This document shows, piece by piece, positions 33,930 to 46,604 of a stretch of DNA of 64,000 nucleotides; positions within the stretch are counted from its first letter, which is position 1; each line of letters starts with the position of its first letter. Below the pieces are notes generated by a model. The model worked only from the letters and a program-made list of their open reading frames with translations. It was not told where the DNA came from and searched no databases. Source of the DNA: Castor canadensis (lineage: Eukaryota; Chordata; Mammalia; Rodentia; Castoridae); contig NC_133399.1 in the NCBI RefSeq assembly GCF_047511655.1, forward strand, positions 1,801,333 to 1,865,332, written 5' to 3'. The translations under genes were made by a program, and so were the position numbers.

Positions 33930-36900
33930 TTAATGTCCACATATGAGGGAGAACATACAATTTTTGGTCTTTTGGTCCATGCTAACCTCACTCAGAATGA
34001 TGTTCTCCAATTCCATCCATTTACCAGCAAATGATAAAATTTTGTTCTTCTTCATGGCTGCATAAAATTCCATTGTGTATAGATACCACATTTTCTTAAT
34101 CCATTCGTCAGTGGTGGGGAATCTTGGCTGTTTCCATAACTTGGCTATTGTGAATAGTGCCGCAATAAACATGGGTGTGCAGGTGCCTCTGGAGTAACCT
34201 GTGTCACAGTCTTTTGGGTATATCCCCAAGAGTGGTATTGCTGGATCAAATGGTAGATCGATGTCCAGCTTTTTAAGTAGCCTCCAAATTTTTTTCCAGA
34301 GTGGTTGTACTAGTTTACATTCCCACCAACAGTGTAAGAGGGTTCCTTTTTCCCCGCATCCTCGCCAACACCTGTTGTTGGTGGTGTTGCTGATGATGGC
34401 TATTCTAACAGGGGTGAGGTGGAATCTTAGTGTGGTTTTAATTTGCATTTCCTTTATTGCTAGAAATGATGAGCATTTTTTCATGTGTTTTTTGGCCATT
34501 TGAAATTCTTCTTTTGAGAAAGTTCTGTTTAGTTCACTTGCCCATTTCTTTATTGGTTCATTAGTTTTTGGGAGAATTTAGTTTTTTAAGTTCCCTATAA
34601 ATTCTGGTTATAAGTCCTTTGTCTGATGTGTAGCTGGCAAATATTTTCTCCCACTCTGTGGGTGTTCTCTTCAGTTTAGAGACCATTTCTTTTGATGAAC
34701 AGAAGCAATTAAGTTTTATGAGGTCCCATTTATCTATGCTATATCTTAGTTGCTGTGCTGCTGGGGTTTCATTGAAAAAGTTCTTACCTATACCTACTAA
34801 CTCCAGAGTATTTCCTACTCTTTCTTGTATCAACTTAAGAGTTTGGGGTCTGATATTAAGATCCTTGATCCATTTTGAGTTAATCTTGGTATAGGGTGAT
34901 ATACATGGATCTAGTTTCAGTTTTTTGCAGACTGCTAACCAGTTTTCCCAGCAGGTTTTGTTGAAGAGGCTGCTATTTCTCCATCGTATATTTTTAGCTC
35001 CTTTGTCAAAGACAAGTTGGCTATAGCTGTGTGGCTCCATATCTGGGTCCTCTATTCTGTTCCACTGGTCTTCATGTCTGTTTTTGTGCCAGTACCATGC
35101 TGTTTTTATCGTTACTGCTTTGTAATATAGTTTGAAGTCAGGTATTGTGATACCTCCAGCATTGCTCTTTTGACTGAGTATTGCCTTGGCTATTCGTGGC
35201 CTCTTGTGTTTCCATATAAATTTAACAGTAGATTTTTCAATCTCTTTAATGAATGTCATTGGAATTTTGATGGGAATTGCATTAAACATGTAGATTACTT
35301 TGGGGAGTATCGACATTTTTACTATGTTGATTCTACCAATCCATGAGCATGGGAGATCTCTCCACTTTCTATAGTCTTCCTCAATCTCTTTCTTCAGAAG
35401 TGTATAGTTTTCCTAGTAGAGGTCTTTCACATCTTTTGTTAGGTTTACACCTAGGTATTTGATTTTGTTTGAGGCTATTGTAAATGGAATTGTTTTCATA
35501 TATTCTTTTTCCATTTGCTCATTATTTGTGTATAGAAATGCTAATGATTTTTCTATGTTGATTTTATATCCTGCTACCTTGCTATAGCTATTGATGATGT
35601 CTAGAAGCTTCCGAGTAGAGTTTTTTGGATCTTTAAGGTATAGGATCATGTCGTCTGCAAATAGGGATATTTTGACAGTTTCTTTACCTATTTGTATTCC
35701 TTTTATTCCTTCTTCTTGCCTAATTGCTCTGGCTAGGAATTCCAGTACTGTGTTGAATAGGAGTGGAGATAGTGGGCATCCTTGTCTGGTTCCTGATTTT
35801 AGAGGGAATGGTTTCAGTTTTTCTCCATTAAGTATAATGCTGGCTGTAGGTTTGTCATATACAGCTTTTAAAATGTTGAGGTACTTTCCTTCTATTCCTA
35901 GTTTTCTTAGAGCTTTTATCATGAAATGGTGTTGGATCTTATCAAAGGCTTTTTCTGCATCTATGGAGATGATCAAGTGGTTTTTGTCTTTGCTTCCATT
36001 AATGTGGTTTATTATGTTTATTGATTTTCGTATGTTGAACCACCCCTGCATCCCTGGGATGAAGCCTACTTGGTCGTGGTGAATAATCTTTTTGATGTGT
36101 TGCTGAATTCGGTTTGCCATTATTTTGTTGAGGATTTTTGCACCAATGTTCATTAAGGAGATTGGCCTATAGTTCTCCTTTTTGAAGGTGTATTTGCCTG
36201 GTTTTGGGATAAGTGTAATACTAGTTTCATAAAATGTGTTAGGCTCTTTTCCTTCCCTTTCTATTTTGTGGAACAGTTTAAGGAGGATTGGTATCAGTTC
36301 TTCTTTAAAGGTCTGATAGAATTCAGCAGAGAATCCATCAGGTCCTGGACTTTTCTTTTTGGGGAGACTCTTGATTGCTGCTTCAATTTCATTTTGTGTT
36401 ATAGATCTATTCAGGTGATTAATTTCCTCTTGGTTCAGTTTTGGATGATCATATGTATCTAGAAATCTGTCCATTTCTTTAAGATTTTCAAATTTATTTG
36501 AATATAGGTTCTCAAAGTAGTCTCTGATGATTCCTGTAGTTCCATGTTGGTTGTTGTTATCTGCCCTTTTGCATTCCTGATTCTACTAATTGGAGTTTTT
36601 TTTCTCTCCTCATTTCATTCAGGTTTGCCAGGGGTCTGTCGATCTTGTTTATTTTTTCAAGGAACCAACTTTTGTTTCATTAATTTTTTGTATGGTTTCT
36701 ATTCTGTTAATTTCAGCTCTTATTTTTATTATTTCTCTCCTTCTATTTGTTTTGGGATTTGCTTGTTCTTGTGTTTCTAGGAGTTTGAGATGTATCATTA
36801 GGTCATGGATTTGGGATCTTTCAGTCTTTTTAATATATGCACTCATGGCTATAAACTTTCCTCTCAAGACTGCCTTAGCTGTGTCCCATAGGTTCCAGTA

Positions 36901-37746
36901 GGTCGTGTTTTCATTTTCATTGACTTCTAGGAACTTTTTAATTTCCTCTTTTATTGCATCGATGATCCATTCTTCATTAAGTAATGAGTTATTTAGTTTC
37001 CAGCTGTTTGCATGTTTTTTGTCTTTACTTTTGTTGTTGAGTTCTACTTTTACTGCATTGTGATCAGATAGTATGGACGGTATAATTTCTATTTTCTTAT
37101 ATTTGCTGAGACTTGCTTTGTGCACTAGGATATGATCTATTTTGGAGAAGGTTCCATGGGCTGCTGAGAAGAATGTATATTGTGTAGAAGTTGGATGAAA
37201 TGTTCTGTAGACATCAACTAGGTTCATTTGATCTATTACATATTTTAGATCTTGGATTTCTTTATTGAGTTTTTGTTTGGATGACCTATCTGTTGATGAT
37301 AATGGAGTGTTAAAGTCTCCCACAACCACTGTGTTGGCAGTTATATATGCTTTTAGGTCTTTCAGGGTATGTTTGATGAAATTGGGTGCATTGACATTGG
37401 GTACATACAGATTGATTATTATTTCCTTTTGGTCTATTTCCCCTTTTATTAGTATGGAATGTCCTTCTTTATTTCATTTGACCAATGTAGGTTTGAAGTC
37501 TACTTTGTCAGAGATAAGTATTGCTACTCCTGCTTGTTTTCGGGGGCCATTGGCTTGGTAAATCTTCTTCCAGCCTTTCATCCTAAGCCTATGCTTATTT
37601 CTGTTGGTGAGATGGGTCTCCTGTAAGCAACAAATTGTTGGATCTTCCTTTTTAATCCATTTTGTCAAGCGGTGCATTTTGATGGGTGAATTAAGTCCAT
37701 TAACATTAAGTGTTAGTACTGATAGGTATGTGGTGATTCCTGGCAT
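33930..37746 (-). pseudogene. LINE-1 ORF2 (endonuclease/reverse transcriptase), broken
   Basis: The span of 3,817 bp fits a family length of about 1,270 codons. Open pieces in order: endonuclease N-part (37,746-37,474; 'CLQETH' with catalytic Glu), endonuclease C-part (37,329-36,649; 'GDFN' and 'SDHN' motifs), reverse transcriptase (36,474-35,413; 'SPGPDGF', '[14 protein letters not shown]' and the catalytic FADD), thumb/connector (35,316-34,561) and cysteine-rich C-terminus (34,499-33,930; ends 'FSLICGH'). Frame breaks lie between each pair of pieces. L1 ORF2p nicks target DNA and reverse-transcribes its own RNA; this copy cannot make the whole protein. Confidence 0.95.
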
Positions 37747-37796
37747 TTAGTTGTCTTAGTTGTTTGAAGGTTTGATTGTGTGTACCTAAGTTGATG

Positions 37797-38998
37797 TTAC
37801 TCTCTACTGTCTTGCTTTTTCTTTTCCTGTGGTTTGGTGCTGCCTGTTTTTTCATGGTTAAGTTGGGTTTCACTTTCTGTGTGCAGAATCCCTTGCAGAA
37901 TGTTTTGTAGTGGTGGCTTTGTGGTCACATATTGTTTTAGTTTCTGCTTATCTTGGAAGACTTTTATTGCTCTATCTATTTTGAATGATAGTTTTGCTGG
38001 GTAGAGTATCCTGGGGTTGAAGTTATTTTCATTCAGTGCCCAGAAGATCTCACCCCACGCTCTTCTTGCTTTGAATGTTTCTGTTGAGAAGTCTGCTGTG
38101 ATTTTGATGCATTTACCTTTGTATGTTACTTGTTTTTTCTCTCTTACAGCCTTCAATATTCTTTCCTTAGTTTCTGAACTTGTTGTTTTAATGATGATAT
38201 GTCATGGAGTAGTTCTATTTTGATCTGGTCTGTTTGGTGTCCTGGAGGCCTCTTGCATCTGTATGGGAATATCTTTCTCTAGATTTGGGAAATTTTCTGT
38301 TATTATTTTGTTGAATAGATTATGCATTCCCTTTGCTTGCACCTCTTCTCCTTCTTCGATGCCCATGATTCTCAAGTTTGGTCTTTTGATGGAGTCAGTG
38401 AGTTCTTGCATTTTCTTTTCACAGGTCTTGAGTTGTTTAATTAATAGTTCTTCGGTTTTTCCTTTAATTACCATTTCATCTTCAAGTTCTGAATTCTGTC
38501 TTCTGTTTGTTCTATTCTGCTGGATTGGCCTTCCGTTTTGTTTTGCAGTTCTTTCTCATTCTTTTTTCTGAGGTTTTCCTTATCCTCGCTGTTTTCCTCT
38601 TTAATGTTGTCTATTTTTGTCCTGAGTTCATTTATCCGTTTATTCATCATGTTCTCTGTTTCACTTTGGTGTTTATACAGTGCTTCTATGGTTTCCTTTA
38701 TTTCTTCTTTTGCTTTTTCAAATTCTCTATTTTTGGTGTATTGGAATTTCTTGATTCTCTCCTGTACATTTTGGTTGACCCTATCCAGTATCATCTCTGT
38801 AAAATTCTCATTGAGTACCTGTAGTATGTCTTCTTTTAAATTATTCTTGTGGGCTTCATTGGGTCCTTTGGCATAGTTTATCTTCATTTTGTTGGAGTCT
38901 GGATCTGAGTTTCTGTTTTCTTCATTCCCCTCTGGTTCCTGTACGAATTTTTTGCTGTGGGGAAACTGGTTTCCCTGTTTTTTCTGTCTTCCCATCAT
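37797..38998 (-). pseudogene. LINE-1 ORF1 (RNA-binding protein), broken
   Basis: Starts 'MMGRQKKQGN' at 38,998/38,995. The coiled-coil-like part (open to 38,468) is rich in K, E, N and R with heptad-like hydrophobics, followed in another frame by the RRM-like part (38,474-38,202; 'IMGIEEGEEVQAKG') and in a third by the C-terminal domain (38,156-37,797; 'ARRAWGEIFWALNENN'). The span of about 400 codons is usual for rodent ORF1p. The 50 bp gap to ORF2 is normal. Confidence 0.9.
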
Positions 38999-39526
38999 TG
39001 TCTTTGGTGTTGTTACTGTCCCTGTACTGTGTGCAATTAAGTATTTTCTAGCTTGTAATAATAACAATGGTAATATTTAGAATGGAAGGGTGAGCTGAGA
39101 TGGAAAGCAAGAAGTTAAAGAAAAGGGAAAAACAAATACACAAACAAGAGGGAGAAAGCAGAACAAGGTATCAGACAAGAAGGTTTCAAAGGTATAAACA
39201 GGGAGCTTTAGTGTACTAATTGACAGTAAGCTGAACAGACATTAGAGGGACAGAGATAGGATTGAAAATCAAAAATAAAAAAATTAAGATAGGAATAAAA
39301 ATAAAAAATAAGTAAATGAAAGAAATATCTATATATTAAAAATGAATTAAAATAAAATGGAAAATAGAAAATTTAAAAAAAACCCAAAAACCCTCCAAGT
39401 TCAAATACAATGAAGTTTCCGTCTTAATAATTTGGATGTCCATCTCAGTCTCCAATCCTGGAGATGGTGCCTCATATGTTGTTCTGTAGTTGTCTCATCA
39501 AAGGGGACGCTTAAAGTAGAACAAAA

Positions 39527-39528
<2 letters not shown>

Positions 39529-39559
<31 letters not shown>
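39529..39559. repeat. (AC)n microsatellite in L1-B 5' UTR
   Basis: About 15 AC units. The matching position of L1-C (about 49,110) has only a short AC/A-rich stretch. Confidence 0.95.
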
Positions 39560-39562
<3 letters not shown>

Positions 39563-39908
39563 CCCACCTAGTGTCCCAAGTTCAAATGCAATATAGTTTC
39601 AGCAAGTTTTTCGGCATGCAGGTGTAATTCGGTTGTTTTCTCATCAAAGGTAGAGAGAAAAAAAAAAAGAGTCTGGAGACCGGTCTGTGAATGGTATCTA
39701 CAGCTGTGGCTTGCCTGCCCACTGCTGTCAGCCTGCTGTTGCTGGAGGTGTTATTTATGCAGATCTCTGGGGTGAGCTTAGCACTCACCTGGCCCTGCAG
39801 GCTTTGTTTGTTCAGAGAGTTCTCCTGTGTGGGAGCATCTGCTACAGGCTTTCCCCTTTCCAAGCACTGGGAAAGGTGACAGTGCCCCCACATTGTCAGG
39901 CCTGCGTG

Positions 39909-40165
39909 TTTATTTACAGTTCATGTGGGAGGTAGGTCTTCCCGCCTCTCCTGTGAAGTTTTCCTCCCACCGCCACTTTCACAAGCTTTCCTGCTCCTGA
40001 TTACTGGGTGGTGCTGCTGCTCCTGCCAGCCACCACGTTTGTTTTCAGCTCATGTGGGAGGTGGGTCTTCCCCCCTCTCCTGTGGAGTTTTCCTCCCTCC
40101 ACCACTCTCACCAGCTTTCCCGCTCCTGGTTGCTGGGTGAACACCCCCACTCCTGCTCCCACCAG
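39909..40165 (-). repeat. LINE-1 5' UTR tandem monomers, about 129 bp type (L1-B)
   Basis: Two units begin at 39,909 ('tttatttacag') and 40,038 ('tttgttttcag'), each continuing 'catgtgggaggt', 'ttttcctccc' and 'ctcctg-tt-ctgggt'. A different monomer is used by L1-A. Confidence 0.85.
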
Positions 40166-40625
40166 AGCCTCTCCAGCCTGCCTGGCTTGTTTATTTACAG
40201 TTTATTTACAGTCCTGGGAAGGATTCCCTTCCCCCAATCTTCAGCGCTCAGGGCACCCCACCTTTTCCCAGCGTGTCTTTATTGTTCTTATTGCTTATTA
40301 CTCAGTTTCTCTTTTTTCCCCCGGGTGGAGGTCAGTCTGTCCAGGAGCCTATGCTGCTCTGTCCCAGGCTTGTCTGTGGGAGTACCGCGGTACCGCAAAG
40401 CTCACCTGGTCCGTGTCTTCCCAAGCCGTCTGTGCACTGGTGACTGGCGGCCCGGGGGCCCTCGTGGTTTCTCCGTTTAATGTGAAGTGGAGATTCTCTG
40501 CACCGGCTGGAGGTGTGGAGGGGTCAAAGTTATGACTTTTCTCAGTGATTATGCCTGCAAAGTGTGTCTCCAGCGTCTCTCCAAGATTTCACTATAGGAG
40601 GCTCGCTTTCTGCTTCCTCCCTCTA

Positions 40626-40637
40626 GCCGCCATTTTG
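40626..40637 (-). promoter_or_regulatory. YY1-like site at L1-B 5' end
   Basis: The minus strand reads 'CAAAATGGCGGC' near the element's first bases. Human L1 carries a functional YY1 site at this position; L1-A ('CAAGATAGTGGC', 20,007-19,996) and L1-C ('CAAGATGGTGGC', 50,190-50,179) have variants. Confidence 0.6.
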
Positions 40638-40817
40638 GAATCCCCTCCTCAGTCTCTTTCTTGATTTATAATGAAATCATGTTTAACAGAGGTCATGATT
40701 TTTGTCCATGTTTGCACTAGAGGGTTGCACCCAAAGTAAGGTATGCAGGAACCCCAATCATTACATAGAAGACCTTTGCTTTCAAAGGGAGGAGAAGACA
40801 AAAGTACAAAGAAATTG

Positions 40818-40905
40818 GACAGCTGGTTGAGTGGCTTAAGTGGTAGAGAGCCAGCCTAGCACGTGTGTGGCCTTGACTTCAACCTCTAGTACCACCCCTT
40901 TCAAA
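40818..40905 (+). mobile_element. ID-like SINE half
   Basis: 'ttgagtggcttaagtggtag' and 'cttcaacctctagtaccacc'; partner of 15,316-15,402. Confidence 0.8.
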
Positions 40906-41069
40906 AACCCTGCTTGCTTTAGAGGTGGTTTGTTTGCACTGGTTAATTCAGGTAACCATGGTTGAGGCAAAATCATGAGCCTTTGGGAAGATGCGGGAGA
41001 TGTCAGAAGTTGTGAAGGGTGGGTGGCTCATGTAAGTGTAATAGGAAGAGTGTTTGCTCTGGTGTACCT

Positions 41070-41960
41070 AGTGCTCTTTCTGTGAGATCAGGTGGTATAT
41101 CCTTGCACGCTGAGTGTGGAATTCCCTCCACCAACTGCTGGCCCAATTTCTAAGTGGAAGAAGCAATTTCCACTCTGAAAATTCAGGAGCAATTTCTGCT
41201 TAACTACCGTGAATCCCAAGGCTTGGCTGGGTAGGAACCAGAAAGGAGGATTAGCCTGCTAAGGGCTATTGCTGGACTCATGTATTTGTCCTGGCCCTCT
41301 GCCAGGAAAAAGATCCCATCTACCTTATGTGGTCCTGGATGAGAATTCAAGAAGTACTGCATGGAGTGAAATGTAGGGAGAGACCAATCTGAGGCCAACA
41401 GGAAGAGGCCCCACTGCTTAACAAAGAAAATGCGTTTCCTGGTGCCACATTTTCTAGATCACCCTGTGCTTCTGAGATCCATCTCTGTGACTCAGTTTCT
41501 CACTGTGCCATACTTGTGCCACTGGTGATGTGCAAGCACTGGTCACCATAGAAGCAGAAAATGGTTCATTTCTGACCTGCATTCCCAGAACGGGCAGGAT
41601 TGGGGGGTGACACTGGTCTTAGTGGCTGTGATGGAACTGGGCCTCTCCATCACATACTTGAAGCCTGCAGAACAAGTCACTCCTGGTGCCGCTTGTCAGT
41701 TGGTCTTCTCTTTGCTAGGGTTGGGACTGGGTGAATGGGTGTAAGCAAATTATTCTGTCAGCCACCTCCCTGGGATGTGTCTCAGGGCCAGAACCCTCTC
41801 AGGAAGCTCTGCATTCGAGCTCCTCCATCTGCACACTATGGAGATGGCAGAAAATCATGGTTTTCTGTGAAGCATGATCTGTGGTCCTTGTGTTCCCTGC
41901 TCCCACCAATCTCTAATTGAGTAATATAAATGTTTAAAATATAAATGTTTAAAAACTGAG
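41070..41960. repeat. three-copy unit, right-arm copy
   Basis: Direct match to 28,270-29,250 and inverted match to 14,310-15,130. Contains no shared reading frame. Confidence 0.8.
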
Positions 41961-42253
41961 TCTCAAATCTAGGGTCAGACCCCAACCGAGGATTTTTATG
42001 GCACACATTTACAGGTAACTCTCCCTTGCCCAACTCACTGCATATGCATTTGGTGTTCAAGATGAAGAAAAGATTTGGGGAGGTATTGAGGGTTTGAGGT
42101 TGTTGCCCTCTCTGACATAATTGCTGTTGACCTTGGCTTTTGTCTAGACAGTATTTTCACAAATGAAATGCAGATTGAGGTAGGACTTGAACATAATGAA
42201 AGAGGTCACAGTGTTGGGACAGCACCAACTGTAAGACCTGCAGGATCTAAAAG

Positions 42254-42484
42254 GTGAAACAGAGCAGGTCTGTGTTTTATATGGTGGAGCAAGGAGGAGG
42301 AAGAAGAACGGAGACTAGGGCCAATGGAAGGGCAGCATCTGCTCCTGGAGCTGATCTTTCCCTGACGCCATCCGGTCCTTACAGTGTCAGTAAAGGAGGT
42401 GTCATTTGCTGGTTCTTATTGCACATGGGCAGAGATCCCAGACCTGGAGGAAGCAGAGAACATTCAGGGAAGTTTGCTCAGTAA
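42254..42484 (+). other. open frame matching part of 13,696-14,091, function unknown
   Basis: 76 codons from a GTG with no ATG in the homologous place. Its second half (SVSKGGVICWFLLHMGRDP) matches the left-arm frame. No domain recognised; most likely a chance frame in paralogous DNA. Confidence 0.12.
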
Positions 42485-42996
42485 GTGTTCTGTTTCTTGT
42501 CATCAATTAAGCTGCTGATTTTGAAGCAGAAAGTTTAGAAATTGAAAATTTGTTCATACCTCATTGTATGAAGGAAGGACATCTGAGTGTAATGAGAATA
42601 GGAAGGATGGTGGGGTGGTGGTCTTTAATCACCAGTGCTCACCAGGATTATTTGGGTAATCATGTGTAAGTTTTTAGTTCTTTGCCATTGCATTCAGGTC
42701 ATTGGTTGAGTCACAATGTGCTTTGTGACAATTGAGAAGTCCTGTCATGGACAGTGGAAAATAAGATACCTTTGGGATGTGCCTGCCTCACAAATGGTTT
42801 ATTAATTTCAGAGTTTGTGTTTGCTCTTGCTCCCAGGTTATGCTACACAGTATGGAAAACTCAGAATGCCCTGAGCAATAGGAACACATTTGGTTGTTTA
42901 TCCTTGGCCCTTTTTAGGTGGTGATGGTATGGTACTAGTGAGATGGTGCACAGTGCCATCACCACAATAACTTCAAGATGGGAAATGGTGCTCTGC

Positions 42997-43228
42997 ACAA
43001 GTGACTCACACCTGCAATCCTGTCTTCCTGAAAGTAGAGAACAGGAGGATCATGGTTTGAAGCCAGGCCTGGGAAAATAGCGAGCCCTGAGGAAATAGTT
43101 TGCAAGAACCTATCTCAAAAATACTGAACACAAAGAAGCCCTGGTGGAGTGGCTCACATGGTAGAGCTCCTACCTAGCATGTGTGAGGCTCTGGATTCAA
43201 ACCCCAGTACCACACACAAAAAAAATGG
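42997..43228 (+). mobile_element. composite SINE, well preserved
   Basis: 'gactcacacctgcaatcctg' to 'ggtggagtggctcacatggt' and 'ggattcaaaccccagtacca', then an A8 tail. The partner is at 12,803-13,013. Confidence 0.9.
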
Positions 43229-44096
43229 GGAAAAGTGACCATACAGAACAAGCACATGCAGGACAGGAGTGAGTTCTGACTCAGTGCTAAATTTATTGAG
43301 GGTCTACAGCTCTGCATTGCACACTGTCCTCAGAATTAAAATATGGGATACCCATTGGTGTTGGTGAATTCATTTGGATTTAGCAATGCCAGGAAAAGAG
43401 CACAGCTCTGAATACTGAATTGGCTCTGGATGAGAGTTTGGCAGCTTTCCCAATGAACCTGTGTAGTAGTGAGCCCTTTCATAGTGGAAGGATGGAAAGT
43501 AGTGTGTGTGGAGGCCCCAGAGTGAAATTTCCTGGTTTTTTTTTTTTTTTTAGGTTTTCTCTCTCCCTTCCTGGCAGTGAGCCACCATGGGTTGCACCTG
43601 CACACAGACAGTGGTCTCTAAGTTTTAAAATGTGTACAACCTTCTCCTCATGTAGTGTAGAGTCAATTGGCTGCTTCTTGGAGTGGCTTCCCTTTTGTTC
43701 CCTTTATAGAATCTTTCTTTTCTGTAAAACTGCAGTTTATTTAAGAAGTTAGGAATTTTTTATCCCAACTTGCCTGTAAGAATTTAATGATGAAATGCTG
43801 CCTTAGGATGCAAGTTTTATAAACTTTTGTACAAAATTGGGAAATTTCTTTTATGGATACTTCAATGAAATAAGATTTCGTTAGGAAAATTTGGTGGTAT
43901 ATGAATTTATCACTTGATCTTTCCTGGATACGTGCTTATTTATTCTGTGGTTTGTCAGAAGTTGGAATGACAAAAATCACTTAATTTTGTCTAGTATTAA
44001 ACAGGATTTTTGTTTGATTATATCTTGTTTGTGTTCATTATCCCCGATGTTGAATATTTCTTTGTATGGTATTTTTGTTGTTCTCTTCTTGTTTTG

Positions 44097-44670
44097 TTGT
44101 GTAACTGTGGTTCAAATTCAAGGCTTCACACTTGATAGGCCCATGTTCTACCACGTGAACCACTCTGCCAGCCCTTTATCCTGTTCTTTTTTCTTTTTTT
44201 ATTATTGTTGTACCAGGAGTATATTGTGACATTTATGAAAGTTCTTACAATATACCATAGTTGAATTCACCCCACCCATCATTCTTCTTTAATCTTCTAA
44301 TTTCCAACATGCTCCATTTGTAGTTACTTTGAGACACAGATTTGTACATAGCTCTTGAACTATGTATCCCAGGCAGACCTTGAACTTATGATAGTCCTAC
44401 CTCAGTCTTCCAAATGTTGGGATGAGTTGAATGGTGGTGGCTCACATGTCTAATCTTAGCTACGCAACAAGCAGAGATCAGGAGGATCATGGTTCAAGGC
44501 CAGCTGTGGCAAATAGTCCTCAAGTCCTCATCTTGAATATACCAAACATGTAAGAGAACTAGCGAAGTTTATCATATAATAGAGCACATGCTTAGCAAGT
44601 GTAAAACTACAAGTAAAAGCCGTCTATCAGCAAAACAACAAAACCAGATGCTGTACTGTGAAAGTGGTCA
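44097..44670. mobile_element. SINE cluster present only in right arm
   Basis: Left-arm sequence near 10,540-10,555 runs straight across this point. The insert comprises an antisense ID-like half (44,100-44,180), an antisense B1-like part (44,330-44,425) and a sense composite SINE (44,426-44,640). It therefore arose after the inverted duplication or was lost from the left. Confidence 0.65.
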
Positions 44671-45389
44671 GATTTTGTCTTTCCTATTTCCCAATGCAAT
44701 TTGGTCATTGTCAGTGACATAGAGGAGAGTAGAATTCATTTTTAAGTAGAAACTGGGTTTGTCCTTACCTCGTGTGTTAAAGAGATTGCATTTTTACCCA
44801 GCATTGTATGATGCCTCTTCTATCATGAACCCATTTTCAGTTTATATTAAACCTACTGAAGGCTGTTTTCCTTTCCTCTGAGATTTACTTGTAAATCTCT
44901 TTTTCCTTTTTTTCTTCATTTGTCTTCTTTTTCCTTAAAGAAGGAAGGGACTTTATTAACAGACTGCTCAGAAAGATAGCTGAGAACAGGGATTTGGCCA
45001 ACTGGTCATAATTTTCTATTGCACTCCTTGCTCACTGATTACCCTGGAGCACTGTGTCCAACAGAGAAATCCCTGAGGTTCTTCCAGGCAAACCTCTACT
45101 CCTCCCCACATGTCCACTCCACTGCACCCACCCAACTGCCCACCAGTAGCTGAAGTCTGTGACAAGGTCCCAAGGACAGCATTCTTCCCTGTTTTGCTCT
45201 GTCCTGACAGGCTCTGTCTTGGAGCTCAAGACAGGCTCCCAAGTTATTTAGTGCTATTTGAGTTATTTTTCATGTAGGGTCTCCCATTTTGACCATGACT
45301 GCCTCACACTATAATCCTTCCACAGATACTGCCTATGTAGGTGGAATTATTTGCAAATACCACCATACAGAGTTATTGTCTGACATGAC

Positions 45390-45498
45390 TTTGCCTTAAC
45401 TTGTTTCCCAGGTTGGTCTCAAACCATGATCCTACCAATCTTTGTCTCCTGAGTAGATGAGTTGACAGGCATCAGCCACCACAAACTAGCACACACAG
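45390..45498 (-). mobile_element. B1-like SINE half
   Basis: 'caggttggtctcaaaccatg' and 'gttgacaggcatcagccacc'; partner of 9,918-10,040. Confidence 0.75.
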
Positions 45499-45677
45499 TG
45501 AAAATTTTATCATTGGTGTCACCATTATCAAAGTTTACCAAAACAAACTCCCTTTTTTTTGCATTGAATCAGTAACTGTGATTTCAGGCACTTCACTTTT
45601 GCCATCCATTACTAAATCATCTTATAATTGATAATTTTTGTATCTTTTTTAATGCTACTCAAAAAATGTATTATACA

Positions 45678-45760
45678 GTTTTTGGTGGACTTGGGTTTTG
45701 AACTCAGGGCTTTGCATTGTAAAGCAGGTGCTCTGTGTCTTAAGCCACACTTCCTCCTCA
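45678..45760 (-). mobile_element. ID-like SINE half
   Basis: 'ttgggttttgaactcagggc'; partner of 9,640-9,722. Confidence 0.75.
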
Positions 45761-46021
45761 CATTTAACAGAAGACTTGGATTTTGAGAATCTTCTCTTTA
45801 GACAGCTCTCTGTGCTTTCACACCTCTTCCTAAAGCAATTGAAATTATTCTTTCTGAACAAAAGCATGAAAATGGAATGATATTTATAAACTATATCACA
45901 TTTTCATCAGAACACAAAAATTGCAGAGAGATTTTGGAGAGAAGGAAAAAAGAAATAAAGATCCCACAAAGAAAGAGTGCTGAAAAGAGTTAAATGAAGA
46001 TGCACTAAATCCTTTCTCTCC

Positions 46022-46098
46022 CTTGGGAATACTGGGGTTTAAAGTTAAGGACTGAAATTTGCTAGGCACATGTTCTAACACTTGAGCCATGCCTCCAG
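46022..46098 (-). mobile_element. ID-like SINE half
   Basis: 'gaatactggggtttaaagtt' and 'aacacttgagccatgcctcc'; partner of 9,292-9,375. Confidence 0.65.
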
Positions 46099-46374
46099 TC
46101 TGCAAAATCAGTTATTCACATTGTCATCATCTATAAATGTAAATACTGGGTGCTTACAGTTGCTGAAAGGAATGATGGATGAGAGCAATTGAGTATGGTA
46201 TAGAAGGGAAGACCCTGGAGCATTCTATGTTACCTGCATTGAATCTGAACCTACACAAGTGTTATTTGACATTGGATATCAGGCCTTTGATGTGTCTGAT
46301 GAGGAAGTGCTAGGACCGAGGTCAAATGTCAGAATCACAACAATGTGGATAACAAACTCAGTTGTGTTTCTACA

Positions 46375-46590
46375 CAGTTGAAATCCCAGCCACTGGGAGG
46401 TGTAATCTGAGCTACTCTGGAGGATACAGGTCAAGGCTGGCCAAGGCAGACTTAGCTTGCCTTACTCTTTCTTGAAAACATACAACACATAAAAGGTCTG
46501 GTGCAGTAGCTAAATTGGTAGAGTGCCTGCATAGCAAGCGTGAAGTCCTGAGTTCAAAGCCCAGTACTGCAAAGAAATAAAAAACTACTC
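46375..46590 (+). mobile_element. composite SINE
   Basis: B1-like half, then 'ctggtgcagtagctaaattg' and 'cctgagttcaaagcccagta'; partner of 8,849-9,020. Confidence 0.8.
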
Positions 46591-46604
46591 AAAGAATTAA
46601 ATTT

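Larger units (their letters stand above)
33457..40650 (-). mobile_element. nearly full-length LINE-1 (L1-B), frameshifted
   Basis: About 7.2 kb. From its 5' end (40,650) leftward: a 5' UTR of about 1.65 kb beginning with a YY1-like 'CAAAATGGCGGC' (40,637-40,626), two tandem monomers of about 129 bp, a (GT)n tract, ORF1 (38,998-37,797), ORF2 (37,746-33,930), a 3' UTR with a polypyrimidine tract and an A/T-rich end. Several frameshifts and stops break both frames. Clear target-site duplications are not visible, and the two flanks belong to different duplicated units. Confidence 0.95.
40660..46600. repeat. inner right arm of large inverted duplication
   Basis: Reverse complement of 8,780-15,560, starting immediately beyond the 5' end of L1-B. 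It preserves the empty sites of L1-D and L1-E. Confidence 0.85.

Noticed and set aside
35591..36082. 163-codon plus-strand frame
   Set aside because: Shadow of the L1-B reverse transcriptase on the other strand.
40008..40535. 175-codon plus-strand frame
   Set aside because: Antisense to the L1-B 5' UTR monomers; explained by the repeat.
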